Assembly (NCBI RefSeq): GCF_001648555.1 | Contig: NZ_LQXM01000020.1 | Span: forward strand, 56,588-120,587 | Length of the DNA: 64,000 nucleotides | Direction of reading: 5' to 3' | Source: Rossellomorea aquimaris TF-12 | GTDB lineage: Bacteria; Bacillota; Bacilli; Bacillales; Bacillaceae_B | Shown here: piece by piece, positions 50,906 to 60,404 of the stretch | Numbering within the stretch: position 1 is the first letter of the stretch | How the letters are laid out: each line of letters opens with the position of its first letter | Notes under the pieces: model-generated | What the model was told of the DNA's origin: nothing | Database searches by the model: none | The model's input: the letters and a program-made list of their open reading frames with translations, nothing else | Program-made: the position numbers and the translations under genes

Positions 50906-52705
50906 GTGAAAAAGAAGATAGAAATGCCTAAATTCATGAAAACAAGGGAGAATAAAAAGAAAAAGAAGAAGGAAAGACCTAAAAAAAACAGTGGTTTTTT
51001 TAGTTACTTTCGTACTATTCGCGGAAAAGTGGTTCTTTCATTCGGTTTATTAACCATTGTCCTACTAGTATTAGCCTCAACTTCATATTTCAATATGATG
51101 AAACTTGAAAGCGAAATTGATACATTAATTAATTACGATATGCAGGTTGATACAAAAGTTAAGGATTTATCAAAAGTGTTGAATGATATTGAAATCGGAG
51201 AGCAAGGTTTTGTAATAACTGGGAAAACAGGGTTCTTAGCACCTTACGGAAACGGAAAAAATCAAATCGAAGATCATTTTAAAGAATTGAAAACGTTATT
51301 AAAAGGTGATCCCGAACAGATTGAAAGACTCGACAAAATTGAGAAACAATATGAATTTTGGATTCAATTTGTCGATAGAGTTATTGAAACAAGGAAAGAT
51401 AAAGGATTAGAGAAAGCGGCAACACTTGTGGAATCAGGTACAGGGGAAAAATACTTAAGTGGAATTCGTTCTTATGTAGAAATGATCGTAATTGATCAAC
51501 AAGAAGATTTGAACAATAGGATTGACTCCCTTCACCAGCAGGTTCTCTTATCTAAAATTGTGACCATTAGCTTATCCATTTTTGCTGTCATTTTGGCTAT
51601 ATTCTTTGGAATTATTTTATCTAATAATATTAAAACGAATGTAAAAAAAATCAGTCAATCGATTTTAGAAATTGCCAATGCAGGTGGAGATTTAACCAAA
51701 CGAATCCATGTTAAATCTAAAGATGAATTGGCAGGCTTAGCCTCTGATACAAACCAATTAATTGAAGGTATCGCTATTCTAGTGAAACAAGTTTCAGAAA
51801 TGGCAGAAAATGTATCCGCCAGTAGCCAAGAGCTGTTGGCCTCTGCTGAGGAAACTTCAAGAACCATTACTTCTATTGCGGAAACATCCAGTGAAATTGC
51901 TGCTGGTAGTGACCAGACCACGATGAGGATGTCCAATTCATTAGATAAAATGAATAGTTTAGAAGAAGCAGCTCGTTTCTTGTTCGATCAAGCAGACCTT
52001 GTCCGTAATACAGCTCTTGATATGAGAGCTGTTGCTGAGAAAGGTGGTAAAACGGTTCAAGCTTCCTCCTCTAAAATGATGAGTATTGAAGAAACCATGG
52101 CTAACACAAGTGAAACCGTAGAAGCATTAGGAAAGCGTTCTTCTCAAATTACAACCATTATAGGTACTATTACAGAGATCGCAGAGCAAACAAATTTATT
52201 AGCACTTAATGCAGCTATTGAAGCCGCTCGTGCCGGTGAGCATGGCAGAGGGTTTGCCGTTGTAGCTGATGAAGTCAGAAAATTAGCAGAACAGTCTCAA
52301 AATGCAGCTAAAGGTGTAACAGAGATTGTTCATAGTATTCAAGAAGAAGTGAATGTCATCATTAAGCAAAACTCAGATGGGGTCAAAGAGGTTATTGCAG
52401 GTGTAGAAATAACCAATGAAACCAATGCTTCACTTGAAGATATATTAAATCAAACAAACAAAACCACAGTTGTGGTAAACGAAATGGTTGATCATATTCA
52501 ATCTACTTTAAACCTTAGCCAGGAAGTCGCTACTTCCTTTGCTCATGTGAACGAAATTGCTGAAGCTACGGCAGCGAACACAGAAACTACTGCAGCTGCA
52601 TCCGAGGAAGGTTCAGCGGCCATGGAGCAAGTTACAGCCAGCGCATCTGAACTATCACAACAAGCAGAGAAATTGAAAGAACTTGTTTCAAGTTTTAAAA
52701 TTTAA
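50906..52705 (+). CDS. Methyl-accepting chemotaxis protein
   Basis: A 599-residue receptor. A very basic cytosolic start (residues 1-30, [12 protein letters not shown]) precedes the first membrane helix (about 44-62); the external domain (about 65-210) with [20 protein letters not shown] is CHASE3-like; a second helix (about 216-238), HAMP (to about 290), and the long signalling hairpin follow, with the tip [35 protein letters not shown]. The start is a GTG behind GGGGGGA. The Lys-rich N-terminus is unusual. The ligand is unknown. It has its own terminator. Confidence 0.95.
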   Translation: MKKKIEMPKFMKTRENKKKKKKERPKKNSGFFSYFRTIRGKVVLSFGLLTIVLLVLASTSYFNMMKLESEIDTLINYDMQVDTKVKDLSKVLNDIEIGEQGFVITGKTGFLAPYGNGKNQIEDHFKELKTLLKGDPEQIERLDKIEKQYEFWIQFVDRVIETRKDKGLEKAATLVESGTGEKYLSGIRSYVEMIVIDQQEDLNNRIDSLHQQVLLSKIVTISLSIFAVILAIFFGIILSNNIKTNVKKISQSILEIANAGGDLTKRIHVKSKDELAGLASDTNQLIEGIAILVKQVSEMAENVSASSQELLASAEETSRTITSIAETSSEIAAGSDQTTMRMSNSLDKMNSLEEAARFLFDQADLVRNTALDMRAVAEKGGKTVQASSSKMMSIEETMANTSETVEALGKRSSQITTIIGTITEIAEQTNLLALNAAIEAARAGEHGRGFAVVADEVRKLAEQSQNAAKGVTEIVHSIQEEVNVIIKQNSDGVKEVIAGVEITNETNASLEDILNQTNKTTVVVNEMVDHIQSTLNLSQEVATSFAHVNEIAEATAANTETTAAASEEGSAAMEQVTASASELSQQAEKLKELVSSFKI

Positions 52706-52710
52706 CAGGC

Positions 52711-52756
52711 ATAGAAAGGGAGCTGTCAAAGAATGGTGACAGCCCCCTTTTCTATT
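52711..52756 (+). terminator. Terminator of the chemoreceptor gene
   Basis: AGAAAGGGAGCTGTCA pairs with TGACAGCCCCCTTTTCT (two mismatches) around an 8-base loop, then ATT. It is directly behind the stop codon. Confidence 0.8.
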
Positions 52757-52777
52757 AATAAATGTCCATCTTAATAG

Positions 52778-52912
52778 TTACTTCCCGCAGAAACATACAG
52801 CTCCAATGATAATCAACAGAATAAATAATACAACGATTAACGCAAAATTGTTATATCCTGCAGCAGGATAAGCGTAGCCACCTTGATAGCATGGATCACA
52901 TCCGTAATGCAT
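52778..52912 (-). CDS. yjcZ: YjcZ-family sporulation protein
   Basis: A 44-residue protein: a Gly/Tyr/Cys-rich start ([20 protein letters not shown]), then one membrane helix [20 protein letters not shown], ending FCGK. Tiny Gly/Tyr-rich single-helix proteins of this type form the YjcZ family, several of which are sporulation-expressed. AGGAGTGATAGG precedes the ATG. It is convergent with the chemoreceptor gene. Confidence 0.87.
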   Translation of the reverse strand: MHYGCDPCYQGGYAYPAAGYNNFALIVVLFILLIIIGAVCFCGK

Positions 52913-53081
52913 ACCTATCACTCCTCTTTTTTTCTAATTCTTTACCAATATATGATAAATACCTAAAATGGTTTGGGCTTTTACCTAATTATCTTTTCGA
53001 CTCTCTTTTATCCTAACAAACTTTTCTATATACTAATGTTATGTGTTTTAAGAACACGAAAAAGTAAGGAGTCATGCAGAA

Positions 53082-53660
53082 ATGAAATGGTTTATCAAGT
53101 CCTTTATTAATGGTGTACTGACCATCGTTCCTATTGGACTCGTGGTTTATGTTGTATATAAAATATTTTTCTTCTTAGATGGATTGTTAGGAAATGTATT
53201 AAAGCCCTACCTTGATGAAAATTACATTCCCGGGATTGGAATTTTATCAACCATTATCCTTTTAACTTTCTTAGGGTGGTTGTCAACTCGGTTTATTTCT
53301 GGAGCAATCATTCGTTTATTAGACCGACTGTTACGAAAAATCCCCTTTGTAAAGACGATTTATTCCGTGATCAAGGACACTATTCATTCTTTCATAGGAG
53401 AGAGAAAATCATTTTCCAAGGTTGCCCTTGTACAAATGCCAGGAACGACGATGAAGTGCTTAGGGTTTATTACAACAGAAAATCTTGAGGGCTTACATAG
53501 CCATCTTACGGATCATGTTGCTGTTTACATTCCTCAAACCTTTCAAGTTGACGGGATCACGTTTATTATCCCTAAAAAAGATATTGAAATTCTTAATATT
53601 AACCCTGAGGAAGCAATGAAATTCATACTATCTGGTGGAATGACTACTACAAAAAAGTAG
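53082..53660 (+). CDS. DUF502 membrane protein
   Basis: A 192-residue protein with two N-terminal membrane helices (about residues 9-30 and 52-75) and a soluble C-terminal part. GVLTIVPIGLVVYVVY, LLRKIPFVKTIYSVIKDT and FSKVALVQMPG..M..LGFIT are the DUF502 signatures. No function is established. AAGGAG lies ten bases before the ATG. It is monocistronic. Confidence 0.92.
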   Translation: MKWFIKSFINGVLTIVPIGLVVYVVYKIFFFLDGLLGNVLKPYLDENYIPGIGILSTIILLTFLGWLSTRFISGAIIRLLDRLLRKIPFVKTIYSVIKDTIHSFIGERKSFSKVALVQMPGTTMKCLGFITTENLEGLHSHLTDHVAVYIPQTFQVDGITFIIPKKDIEILNINPEEAMKFILSGGMTTTKK

Positions 53661-53683
53661 AATTTTCATAAAAAGTCACCTTG

Positions 53684-53715
53684 AGTCCCTTACTTTACTT
53701 AAGTAAGGGACTTAT
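53684..53715 (+). terminator. Terminator of the DUF502 gene
   Basis: AGTCCCTTACTT pairs with AAGTAAGGGACT (12 bp, 5-base loop), followed by TATGTTTAATT. Confidence 0.8.
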
Positions 53716-53754
53716 GTTTAATTGTTTAGAGGAACTACTTGTGGATAAAAAGAC

Positions 53755-53796
53755 AAAAAAAAGAGTATACAACCAAAATGGTGTATACCCTTTTTC
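53755..53796 (-). terminator. Terminator of the PTS IIA gene
   Basis: GTATACA pairs with TGTATAC, extended by AAAAAGA with CCTTTTT, around a 10-base loop; the T-run lies on both sides, and it ends six bases from the gene. Confidence 0.82.
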
Positions 53797-53801
53797 ATAT
53801 T

Positions 53802-54302
53802 TTACTTTGATGTCACTTCAAATACTTCATCTTGACCGGCCGTTACTTGAGTAGCTTCCTTTTTAATCAATTCAGCCATGCTGTCACCGTTTGTTAAGAT
53901 GATAGGTGTAATCGTACTTTTTGCTTTTTCATTTACAAGGTCTAAATCAAACGTAATCAACGTGTCACCAGTTTTAACCTTAGCCCCTTCTGATACATGA
54001 GCTTTAAAGCCTTCACCTTCCATTGAAACGGTTTCAAGCCCAATATGAATTAATATTTCCGCGCCATTTTTCGCTCTTATACCAACAGCATGTTTAGTAG
54101 GGAATAATTGCATAATTTCTCCATCTACCGGAGATACAACTATCCCTTCCGTAGGGTCGATCGCCATACCATCGCCCATCATTCTTTCAGAAAAGACTGG
54201 ATCTGGAACCTCTTCAAGAGGCTTAACAGTACCTGTTAAAGGTGAAATCCCATTGATCGTCTTTGGAGCTTCTTCTTTTTTCCCAAACAATTTTTTTAAC
54301 AT
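53802..54302 (-). CDS. ypqE: PTS glucose-type EIIA protein
   Basis: A 166-residue soluble EIIA of the glucose family that carries phosphate from HPr to an EIIB. The two active-site His are in KHAVGIRAKNG and LIHIGLETV, with the intervening GAEIL; MLKKLFGKKEEA replaces any EIIBC part, so it is a stand-alone protein. By position beside msrB/msrA it corresponds to YpqE of B. subtilis. It may serve several sugar permeases that lack their own IIA. Confidence 0.92.
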   Translation of the reverse strand: MLKKLFGKKEEAPKTINGISPLTGTVKPLEEVPDPVFSERMMGDGMAIDPTEGIVVSPVDGEIMQLFPTKHAVGIRAKNGAEILIHIGLETVSMEGEGFKAHVSEGAKVKTGDTLITFDLDLVNEKAKSTITPIILTNGDSMAELIKKEATQVTAGQDEVFEVTSK

Positions 54303-54394
54303 ATTTTTTCACCTTCCTATTCAGTTATATACACAAAACAGCTTTTAACTAAACATAGGATCTTATTACAAACCAGATGTGATTTTATGAAAAT

Positions 54395-54817
54395 CTAAAA
54401 TAATTTTTTATATTTCCCATATCCTTCTTCTTCAAGCTTGCTATATGGTATGAATCGTAAAGCGGCAGAATTGATACAATATCGAAGGTTCGACGGACCT
54501 GGACCATCATCAAAGACATGACCTAAATGTGAGTCTGCCGTTTTGCTTCTCACTTCTGTTCTCACCATGAAGTGACTTTTATCCTGTTTTTCCTCTATTT
54601 CCTCTAAGTTAATGGGCTTTGTAAAACTTGGCCACCCACATCCTGCATCATATTTATCCTTAGAGCTGAATAATGCTTCTCCCGAAACAATATCAACATA
54701 AATTCCATCCTCAAATGTATTCCAGTATTCATTTTTAAATGGAGGCTCTGTTCCATTATTTTGTGTGACTTCATATTGTTCAGAGGTCAGTTTCTTTTTT
54801 AATTCATCTTTATTCAT
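54395..54817 (-). CDS. msrB: Peptide-methionine (R)-S-oxide reductase MsrB
   Basis: A 140-residue repair enzyme that reduces methionine-R-sulfoxide in proteins. The catalytic Cys lies in [13 protein letters not shown], and [10 protein letters not shown] and CGWPSF are family marks. Only one Cys of the usual two zinc CxxC pairs is visible (DAGCGWPSF), so it is the zinc-free form, as in B. subtilis. It overlaps msrA by eight bases. Confidence 0.97.
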   Translation of the reverse strand: MNKDELKKKLTSEQYEVTQNNGTEPPFKNEYWNTFEDGIYVDIVSGEALFSSKDKYDAGCGWPSFTKPINLEEIEEKQDKSHFMVRTEVRSKTADSHLGHVFDDGPGPSNLRYCINSAALRFIPYSKLEEEGYGKYKKLF

Positions 54818-55355
54818 TTTGATTCCCCCAGTGCTTTTCGATAAATGCTACTCTTCCGGATCCTTTACTGTATCGATTATAGTGTGAAGGGTTTTTCTTA
54901 TAATAATCTTGATGATACTCTTCAGCTGGATAAAACTCACTTGCGGGCAGTATTTTGGTAACGATAGGATTTTTAAATATACCTGAATCAATAACTTTTT
55001 GTTTAGAGTCCTCTGCTAATTGCTTTTGCTCTTCGTTATGAAAAAAGATGACGGTTTTATAGGAATGTCCTCTATCAAAAAATTGACCACCAGGATCTGT
55101 TGGATCAATTTGTTGCCAATACATTTCCAATAATTTTTCATAAGGGAATATCGAAGGATCATATAGAATCTGCACAGCTTCATAATGTCCCGTTGTTTCT
55201 GAACAAACTTCTCGGTAGGTTGGATTTGGCACTGTACCTCCTGTGTAGCCTGAAATCACACTATGAATTCCCGGTTCCTCATCAAACGGTTTCACCATGC
55301 ACCAAAAACACCCACCTGCAAATGTAGCTTTTTGTATGTTTGAAGCTCCTGACAT
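54810..55355 (-). CDS. msrA: Peptide-methionine (S)-S-oxide reductase MsrA
   Basis: A 181-residue enzyme reducing methionine-S-sulfoxide. The active-site motif GGCFWC is near the N-terminus, followed by [28 protein letters not shown] and the [13 protein letters not shown] loop. The start at 55355 has AAAGGA at a proper distance. It is first in the msrA-msrB operon and gives oxidative-damage repair. Confidence 0.97.
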   Translation of the reverse strand: MSGASNIQKATFAGGCFWCMVKPFDEEPGIHSVISGYTGGTVPNPTYREVCSETTGHYEAVQILYDPSIFPYEKLLEMYWQQIDPTDPGGQFFDRGHSYKTVIFFHNEEQKQLAEDSKQKVIDSGIFKNPIVTKILPASEFYPAEEYHQDYYKKNPSHYNRYSKGSGRVAFIEKHWGNQNE

Positions 55356-55564
55356 TCTCCTCATCCTTTCAAGATCATTCTCTTACACTATTCCCTTTGT
55401 CTGAGATTTTAACGCATTAGTGATATAAAGGTAAACCATAACGCTTTCTTTATACTAAAAAATTCATATTTGCTCTATGGTAAATTAAAAAGGCACTTTT
55501 TTCAAAGGTTGTGCAATTTAAGACATAGAAAAAGAGACCCATAGAAGGACCTCTTTTATAAAAG

Positions 55565-56605
55565 TTATTTCAATTTTCTTTGCTTCACAGCGCTTTTCCA
55601 TTTCTTTCGCTCTAAAGATTCTAATCGTTTATTGCCCTTACGTTCCATATAAGCAATTTCCCGCTGCAATTTTTGATAATGTTCGAATCGTTCCCTAGTT
55701 AGGTTGTTTAATTCGATGGCTTCTTTTATGCTACATCCCGGTTCGTCCACATGACTGCAATCATTAAACTTACATCCAAGTGCTAGTTCTTCTATGTCAT
55801 TAAATTGAGTAGATAGACCTTCTTGCCCTTGCCACATTTGAATTTCCCTCATGCCTGGAGTGTCGATTATAGACGTTCCATTCTCTAACAGAAATAACTC
55901 CCGGTGAGTAGTCGTATGTCTCCCCTTATCATCTGCTTCTCTTACCTCTTTTGTAATTTGTTCTTCTCTTCCTAACAAAAGGTTGGTTAAGGTTGATTTC
56001 CCTACTCCTGAAGAACCAACCAGAGCTACGGTTTTTCCCATTTGCAAATATGGTTGTAAATCTTGTATTCCTTCCATGTTAACAGAGCTGATAGTGTGAA
56101 CCTTAACTCCTCCTAATGCATTTTCTACTTCTCTTTTCTTATCCTCTACGTTCGTGCACGTATCTGATTTAGTAAGAACTATAACGGGATTTGCGCCACT
56201 TTCCCAGCAAAGAAGTAAATATCGTTCTATTCTGTTAACATTTAAATCGTCATTTAGTGAAGAAAGAATAAATACAGTATCAATATTTGTTGCAATAATT
56301 TGCTCCTCAGCCTCTAATCCAGCCTTTTTCCTTGAAAATTTACTATTCCGAGGCAATACCCTTTCAATTAAACCGCCTTCTTCACTAAGAAGAACCCAAT
56401 CACCAACCGCTGGCAAGTCATCACGTTTCACTGTTTGAAATCGGAGTTTTCCTGAAATTTTACTAAGCAATTCATTTTCACTGGTCATAACCATAAACGA
56501 TCCTTTTTGCTCTGTCACTACTCTTCCAAGCTTATAACCTTTTAAATCAATGTCCGTTAATGAGTCTTCCATTGTTTGAAATAACATGTTTCTGCTGTTC
56601 TTCAA
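55565..56605 (-). CDS. RsgA paralog, circularly permuted ribosome-dependent GTPase
   Basis: A 346-residue GTPase of the RsgA/YloQ family that checks small-subunit maturation. The N-terminal OB part (residues about 25-90) is followed by G4 LTKSD, G1 GSSGVGKST and G3 DTPGM (permuted order), then the zinc site C-x5-C-x-H-x5-C in GCKFNDCSHVDEPGC. It is longer than classic RsgA (about 290-300) and stands outside the prpC-prkC cluster, so I take it as the second paralog found in many Bacilli. The start is a TTG behind AGGAGG with a spacing of seven. Confidence 0.9.
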   Translation of the reverse strand: MKNSRNMLFQTMEDSLTDIDLKGYKLGRVVTEQKGSFMVMTSENELLSKISGKLRFQTVKRDDLPAVGDWVLLSEEGGLIERVLPRNSKFSRKKAGLEAEEQIIATNIDTVFILSSLNDDLNVNRIERYLLLCWESGANPVIVLTKSDTCTNVEDKKREVENALGGVKVHTISSVNMEGIQDLQPYLQMGKTVALVGSSGVGKSTLTNLLLGREEQITKEVREADDKGRHTTTHRELFLLENGTSIIDTPGMREIQMWQGQEGLSTQFNDIEELALGCKFNDCSHVDEPGCSIKEAIELNNLTRERFEHYQKLQREIAYMERKGNKRLESLERKKWKSAVKQRKLK

Positions 56606-56624
56606 TTCATTTCCTCCTAAAATA

Positions 56625-56667
56625 AAAAAGATTCGTTGGTGTAATCTACACGCCAACGAATCTTTTA
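56625..56667 (-). terminator. Terminator of the 27-codon ORF
   Basis: AAAAGATTCGTTGG pairs with CCAACGAATCTTTT, extended by TGTA/TACA around a 4-base loop, with T-runs on the minus strand. It stands between the short ORF and the RsgA-paralog gene. Confidence 0.82.
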
Positions 56668-56694
56668 GAGGAAAAAATTACCAGCATAAAAAGA

Positions 56695-56778
56695 TTAGAC
56701 CAATCCGCTAAAGTTAAGGTGACGTGTAGAAACTTCTATATACAATTGATTGATTTGATTATTGTTCAATCGTTTCAT
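56695..56778 (-). CDS. Possible 27-residue peptide
   Basis: The ORF reads MKRLNNNQINQLYIEVSTRH followed by LNFSGLV and stops; GGTAGGTGATG lies before the ATG. A strong terminator follows after 28 bases and the RsgA-paralog start lies right behind the terminator. It could be a free peptide or a leader peptide whose translation affects read-through into the GTPase gene. No family is recognised. Confidence 0.4.
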   Translation of the reverse strand: MKRLNNNQINQLYIEVSTRHLNFSGLV

Positions 56779-56936
56779 AACACATCACCTACCTTCTCAT
56801 TTGTATTTTTATTATCCTTCATTTCTAAGCAAATTTCAAGGTGATTTTCTGATTTTTTAAAAAAATAGGTTTTTTCACCATTTTTTAGTCTTTGCATAAT
56901 TTATTGTGTTAATAAAGTTTAAAGGAGAGAAATGTA

Positions 56937-57677
56937 ATGAGCCAACATGCTTATTTAAATAAGGCAGCGATATACAATTTATTATCTGACTACTATAAGT
57001 ATTCTAACCCTTCCTTACACACCCATTATTATCATAAACATCTGAAGTATATGAAATTAGCCTTGCAAGCACAGCGGGCCGATATGACAATGTCAAGTCA
57101 GCCATCCTATGTACGTGTTCTTCATGCAGTACCTGATGCACCAAATGTAGACGTATATGTGAATGGAAACCGTGTATTAAAAGACGTTGCCTTTAAAGAT
57201 GTAAGTGATTATTTAACCTTGCCAGCCGGCAAATACCATATAGATATTTATCCAGCCGGTACAAGTGTAACAACCGTTATTAGCAAAAAAGTAAAGATTG
57301 ATCCTGGAAAAGTATATACACTTGCCGCAGTTGGAAGTGGAGAAAAATTACAACTTTTACCCTATATAGATGATCCAAGTGTCCCAAGTGGGGAAACAAA
57401 GGTAAAGTTTATTCATCTCTCTCCTGACGCTCCGGCCGTGGATATTGCAGTAAAAGGCGGAGATGTTATATTCTCTAATATAGCATTTAAACAAGCTTCC
57501 GATTACTTAACCTTAACCCCAATGACTGTTAACTTAGAAGCACGGGTAGCCGGAAGTAAAAACACGGTTCTAAGCGTACCTAATGTCCAACTTAAAGCAA
57601 ATCAAGCTTATACCATTATTGCCGTTGGATTTGCGAATGGGACACCTGAATTAGAAGCGATACTACTTAAAGGGTAA
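56937..57677 (+). CDS. Tandem DUF4397 protein
   Basis: A 246-residue protein with two DUF4397 domains (about residues 57-140 and 150-246), each starting with the hallmark VRVLHAVPDAPNVDVYVNG / VKFIHLSPDAPAVDIAVKG and a later DYLTL strand. The first 50 residues are Tyr/His rich (LLSDYYKYSNPSLHTHYYHK). There is no signal peptide, unusual for this mostly secreted family, so it may be a spore or surface-associated protein loaded otherwise. AAGGAGAG precedes the ATG. Confidence 0.9.
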   Translation: MSQHAYLNKAAIYNLLSDYYKYSNPSLHTHYYHKHLKYMKLALQAQRADMTMSSQPSYVRVLHAVPDAPNVDVYVNGNRVLKDVAFKDVSDYLTLPAGKYHIDIYPAGTSVTTVISKKVKIDPGKVYTLAAVGSGEKLQLLPYIDDPSVPSGETKVKFIHLSPDAPAVDIAVKGGDVIFSNIAFKQASDYLTLTPMTVNLEARVAGSKNTVLSVPNVQLKANQAYTIIAVGFANGTPELEAILLKG

Positions 57678-57713
57678 AGCATTGCATATAAAAGTGAAGT
57701 AGCAACAGTCATA

Positions 57714-57746
57714 AAAAAGAGTGACCAAAAATTTGGTCACTCTTTT
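57714..57746. terminator. Bidirectional terminator
   Basis: AAAGAGTGACCAAA pairs with TTTGGTCACTCTTT around a 3-base loop. It separates the convergent DUF4397 and ypmS genes. Confidence 0.88.
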
Positions 57747-57749
57747 CCA

Positions 57750-58337
57750 TTATTGTGCACGGTCTACTGGAACTAATAATCTAAAAGCGATATTATCTTC
57801 TTTTAGGTTAAATTCTTTTGCTCTTACTTTAATATCACTTTTCAGCTTCATATTCTGTAACGATACATAAATTAATTCATCATTAGGTTGGATTTTCACC
57901 CAATCTGGAAATTCATATGAATCTCTAATTACTTTCAAAACGTAAGAAACTGGTAAATTTAACGAACCTACTGAAATGGATTTCTGCTTAAGGAGAATGT
58001 CTCCATTTTCTAACGCTTTTGGTTCAAAGGATAGTTTAAAGTCTAAGTTTGAAGTGAAAACTGGTACAGTACCAAGTAACTCAACTTCATCTTTTAGCTG
58101 GACCTTATAATTAACTGGACCCCTAAGACCTTCCTCTTCAATATAATGCTCAATGATGAGGTTAAGGTCACGTTTGTTCGTCTGAACATCAAAACCAACC
58201 TCTCGATTGACCTTTTCATTATTTTTAGGTAATGTATCATCTTTTATAGGAGTGAAAATCATGGATAAAATGATGATTAGTCCAATTAACACAGCTCCCA
58301 GTAATACAAAAAAACCTACCTTCCACTTGTTCTTCAT
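57750..58337 (-). CDS. ypmS: YpmS family membrane-anchored protein
   Basis: A 195-residue protein: a short cytosolic start, one membrane helix (about residues 7-29), and an extracytoplasmic domain. NKRDLNLIIEHYIEE, LLGTVPVFTSNLDF and YEFPDWVKIQPNDE are typical of YpmS (DUF2140). It overlaps ypmR by ATGA. The pair is conserved in Bacilli; the function is unknown and may involve surface lipids or polymers. Confidence 0.92.
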   Translation of the reverse strand: MKNKWKVGFFVLLGAVLIGLIIILSMIFTPIKDDTLPKNNEKVNREVGFDVQTNKRDLNLIIEHYIEEEGLRGPVNYKVQLKDEVELLGTVPVFTSNLDFKLSFEPKALENGDILLKQKSISVGSLNLPVSYVLKVIRDSYEFPDWVKIQPNDELIYVSLQNMKLKSDIKVRAKEFNLKEDNIAFRLLVPVDRAQ

Positions 58338-59164
58338 GATGATTGCTCCTCTTCGTCTAACAATTTCTTTCTATTTGTTAACGTAGCTAATGTTTCCCCA
58401 TTTGTGAGTTCAATAAACATACGGTCGGCGATCATCTTATATCCTTCATCATTAGGATGAAAATAATCGTCATATAACAAGGTATCTCCTGTGTTAATAA
58501 ATAAATCATCGATCTCAACGAATAATGTCTTGTCATAATCATTTAATACCTCTTGGCTGGCACGGTTCCAATCATGAATGATTTGATCTACTTCTTGCAC
58601 ATCAGAAAACCATGTATTAAATGGGTTGTACAATCCAACAAGTACAATACCAGCTTCAGGATTTTCGTTTCTAATGGTTTCAAGAATCTCATTTAAGCGA
58701 GATTGATATTGTCGTTTTTCATCTTCAAAGACATCTAATCGCAAGTTTGAAAGATTCTCTCGGAAAATTTTCATAACATCATTTCCACCAATTGTAATAA
58801 AGACTACGTCTGAATCTCGAATAGATGCTTTTACATCTTTTTTCTTGATTCTCTTTAATAATTGGTCTGTTCGGTTTCCTCTTACACCGTAGTTATGAAA
58901 CTCTGCATCTTTTATTCCTTCTAAAGTTTCAAGCTGTTTTTCAATATACGGAACATATCCACCTTTTTCCGTACTATCACCAACTCCTTGAGTCAAGGAA
59001 TCTCCAATTGATACAATGTTTAAATTCTTTGGTACAAAGGATTCGTTTGGATCTTCTTTATCCCACAATGATACTTCTCTTGTAATATGTTCAGCTGCTT
59101 CTTCTAAAGAGCACCCCGACATGAGTAAAACAAAAGCGAGCATGAGGATTGATAATTTTTTCAT
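58334..59164 (-). CDS. ypmR: SGNH/GDSL-family lipoprotein YpmR
   Basis: A 276-residue lipoprotein: a signal peptide with lipobox LMSGC, then an SGNH hydrolase. Block I is VSIGDSLTQGVGD (nucleophile Ser), block II contains the Gly after NYGVRG, block III is TIGGNDV, and block V is DDYFHPNDEG (Asp-x-x-His). By fold it is an esterase or lipase on the outer face of the membrane. It is coupled to ypmS. The ATG at 59164 has GAGGTG upstream. Confidence 0.93.
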   Translation of the reverse strand: MKKLSILMLAFVLLMSGCSLEEAAEHITREVSLWDKEDPNESFVPKNLNIVSIGDSLTQGVGDSTEKGGYVPYIEKQLETLEGIKDAEFHNYGVRGNRTDQLLKRIKKKDVKASIRDSDVVFITIGGNDVMKIFRENLSNLRLDVFEDEKRQYQSRLNEILETIRNENPEAGIVLVGLYNPFNTWFSDVQEVDQIIHDWNRASQEVLNDYDKTLFVEIDDLFINTGDTLLYDDYFHPNDEGYKMIADRMFIELTNGETLATLTNRKKLLDEEEQSS

Positions 59165-59298
59165 GTACTTCACCTCGCTTACTATTTATTCATATTATAT
59201 CACGCTTTAATACTGGCGAAACCTATGTAAAGAAAACATTATGATGATGTAAAATAAGAAGAGGAAGAAATTCACTTCCTCAAATGAAAGAATATGCC

Positions 59299-60276
59299 TT
59301 AACGAGATGGACCTGATTGTAATGTAGAAAATACCTCCCTTATAAACTGTTGGTAATTAAACTGTTTAGCTATTTTATGAATTCGCCAATTTACTTTTTC
59401 TTCAGACTTTCTAAAATCTCCAATGCTTTGCCCAAATGTGCATCCCGTATTGACTGCAACCCGTATTGGCGCTTCTATAAAATCTACTTTATCTCCATTT
59501 GCCAATGCCCATAATGCTAATAAATCATGGAGTGGGCTTCCTGAAATATCTGGATACGTTTTCTTATAAAATGAATAATAGTAATCGACCATCGGCTTTA
59601 TGATTTGACCTACTTTATCTCCTTTCTTCTTGTAATATTCATGGAGTTGATTGATCATTGCTGGAGTAATAATGGCAAACATGGTCACATCTAATGGAAG
59701 GAAATGTACTTTCTTTGGGGCAAGTTGAATAAGAAGGTTCGCGGCATATGGATCTCCATAGAAATTTGCTTCAGCAACTGGTGTTACATTTCCTGGAACA
59801 TGGAATGCTCCTCCCATGACATAAAACTCTTTTACCTTTTTCATTGTTTCTGGGTATAGTACAAATGCTGTGGCCAAAGAGGTTAAACGACCTGCAGAGT
59901 AGATATAAAGTTCTCCAGCATACTTCTCTATTAAGCCGTTGATTTCGAAAAAATTCTCACTAATTTCATCTTCGTTCAATTCTATATTTTCAGGTATGAT
60001 TGGACCCAGTCCTTCTAATCCATGAACTTCCGGATAAAATACTGGTGGGTGCCCCGTTAATGCAGATACAGCACCTCCAATCACTGGAATATCCGTAATT
60101 CCCGTTAAATTTTGCAAGAATTTTACATTGCGTAATGCATCTCGTTTTGATACATTCCCATAATCAGAAACAATTCCTACTATTTCAATTTCTTCACTAT
60201 AATACGCATATAAAACAGCTACAATATCATCTATTCCGAAATCAGAGATGATGAGTACTTTTTTCTTTCCTGACAA
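59299..60276 (-). CDS. Nucleoside hydrolase-family protein
   Basis: About 325 residues, with the IUNH fold (ribonucleoside to base plus ribose). The calcium site normally starts DxDPGxDD; here it reads ISDFGIDD: the three Asp that hold the metal are there but the first Asp and the Pro are missing. YVMGGAFHVPGNVTPVAEANFYGDPYAA and the late SPLHDLLALW (fourth Asp ligand) are normal. The start is a TTG at 60276, after GGGGGAC; an ATG at 60291 lies too close to its site. The substrate is unknown. Confidence 0.85.
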   Translation of the reverse strand: MSGKKKVLIISDFGIDDIVAVLYAYYSEEIEIVGIVSDYGNVSKRDALRNVKFLQNLTGITDIPVIGGAVSALTGHPPVFYPEVHGLEGLGPIIPENIELNEDEISENFFEINGLIEKYAGELYIYSAGRLTSLATAFVLYPETMKKVKEFYVMGGAFHVPGNVTPVAEANFYGDPYAANLLIQLAPKKVHFLPLDVTMFAIITPAMINQLHEYYKKKGDKVGQIIKPMVDYYYSFYKKTYPDISGSPLHDLLALWALANGDKVDFIEAPIRVAVNTGCTFGQSIGDFRKSEEKVNWRIHKIAKQFNYQQFIREVFSTLQSGPSR

Positions 60277-60404
60277 TGAGTCGTCCCCCATTCCCTCTTT
60301 TCGCTCATAAATATGACAGTTTATAGGCTATTTTATCTTTATGTATTATTCTCTTTAAAAAGAATGATACAATACAACTAGCTTAATTTAGAGAAGGTGA
60401 AAAG

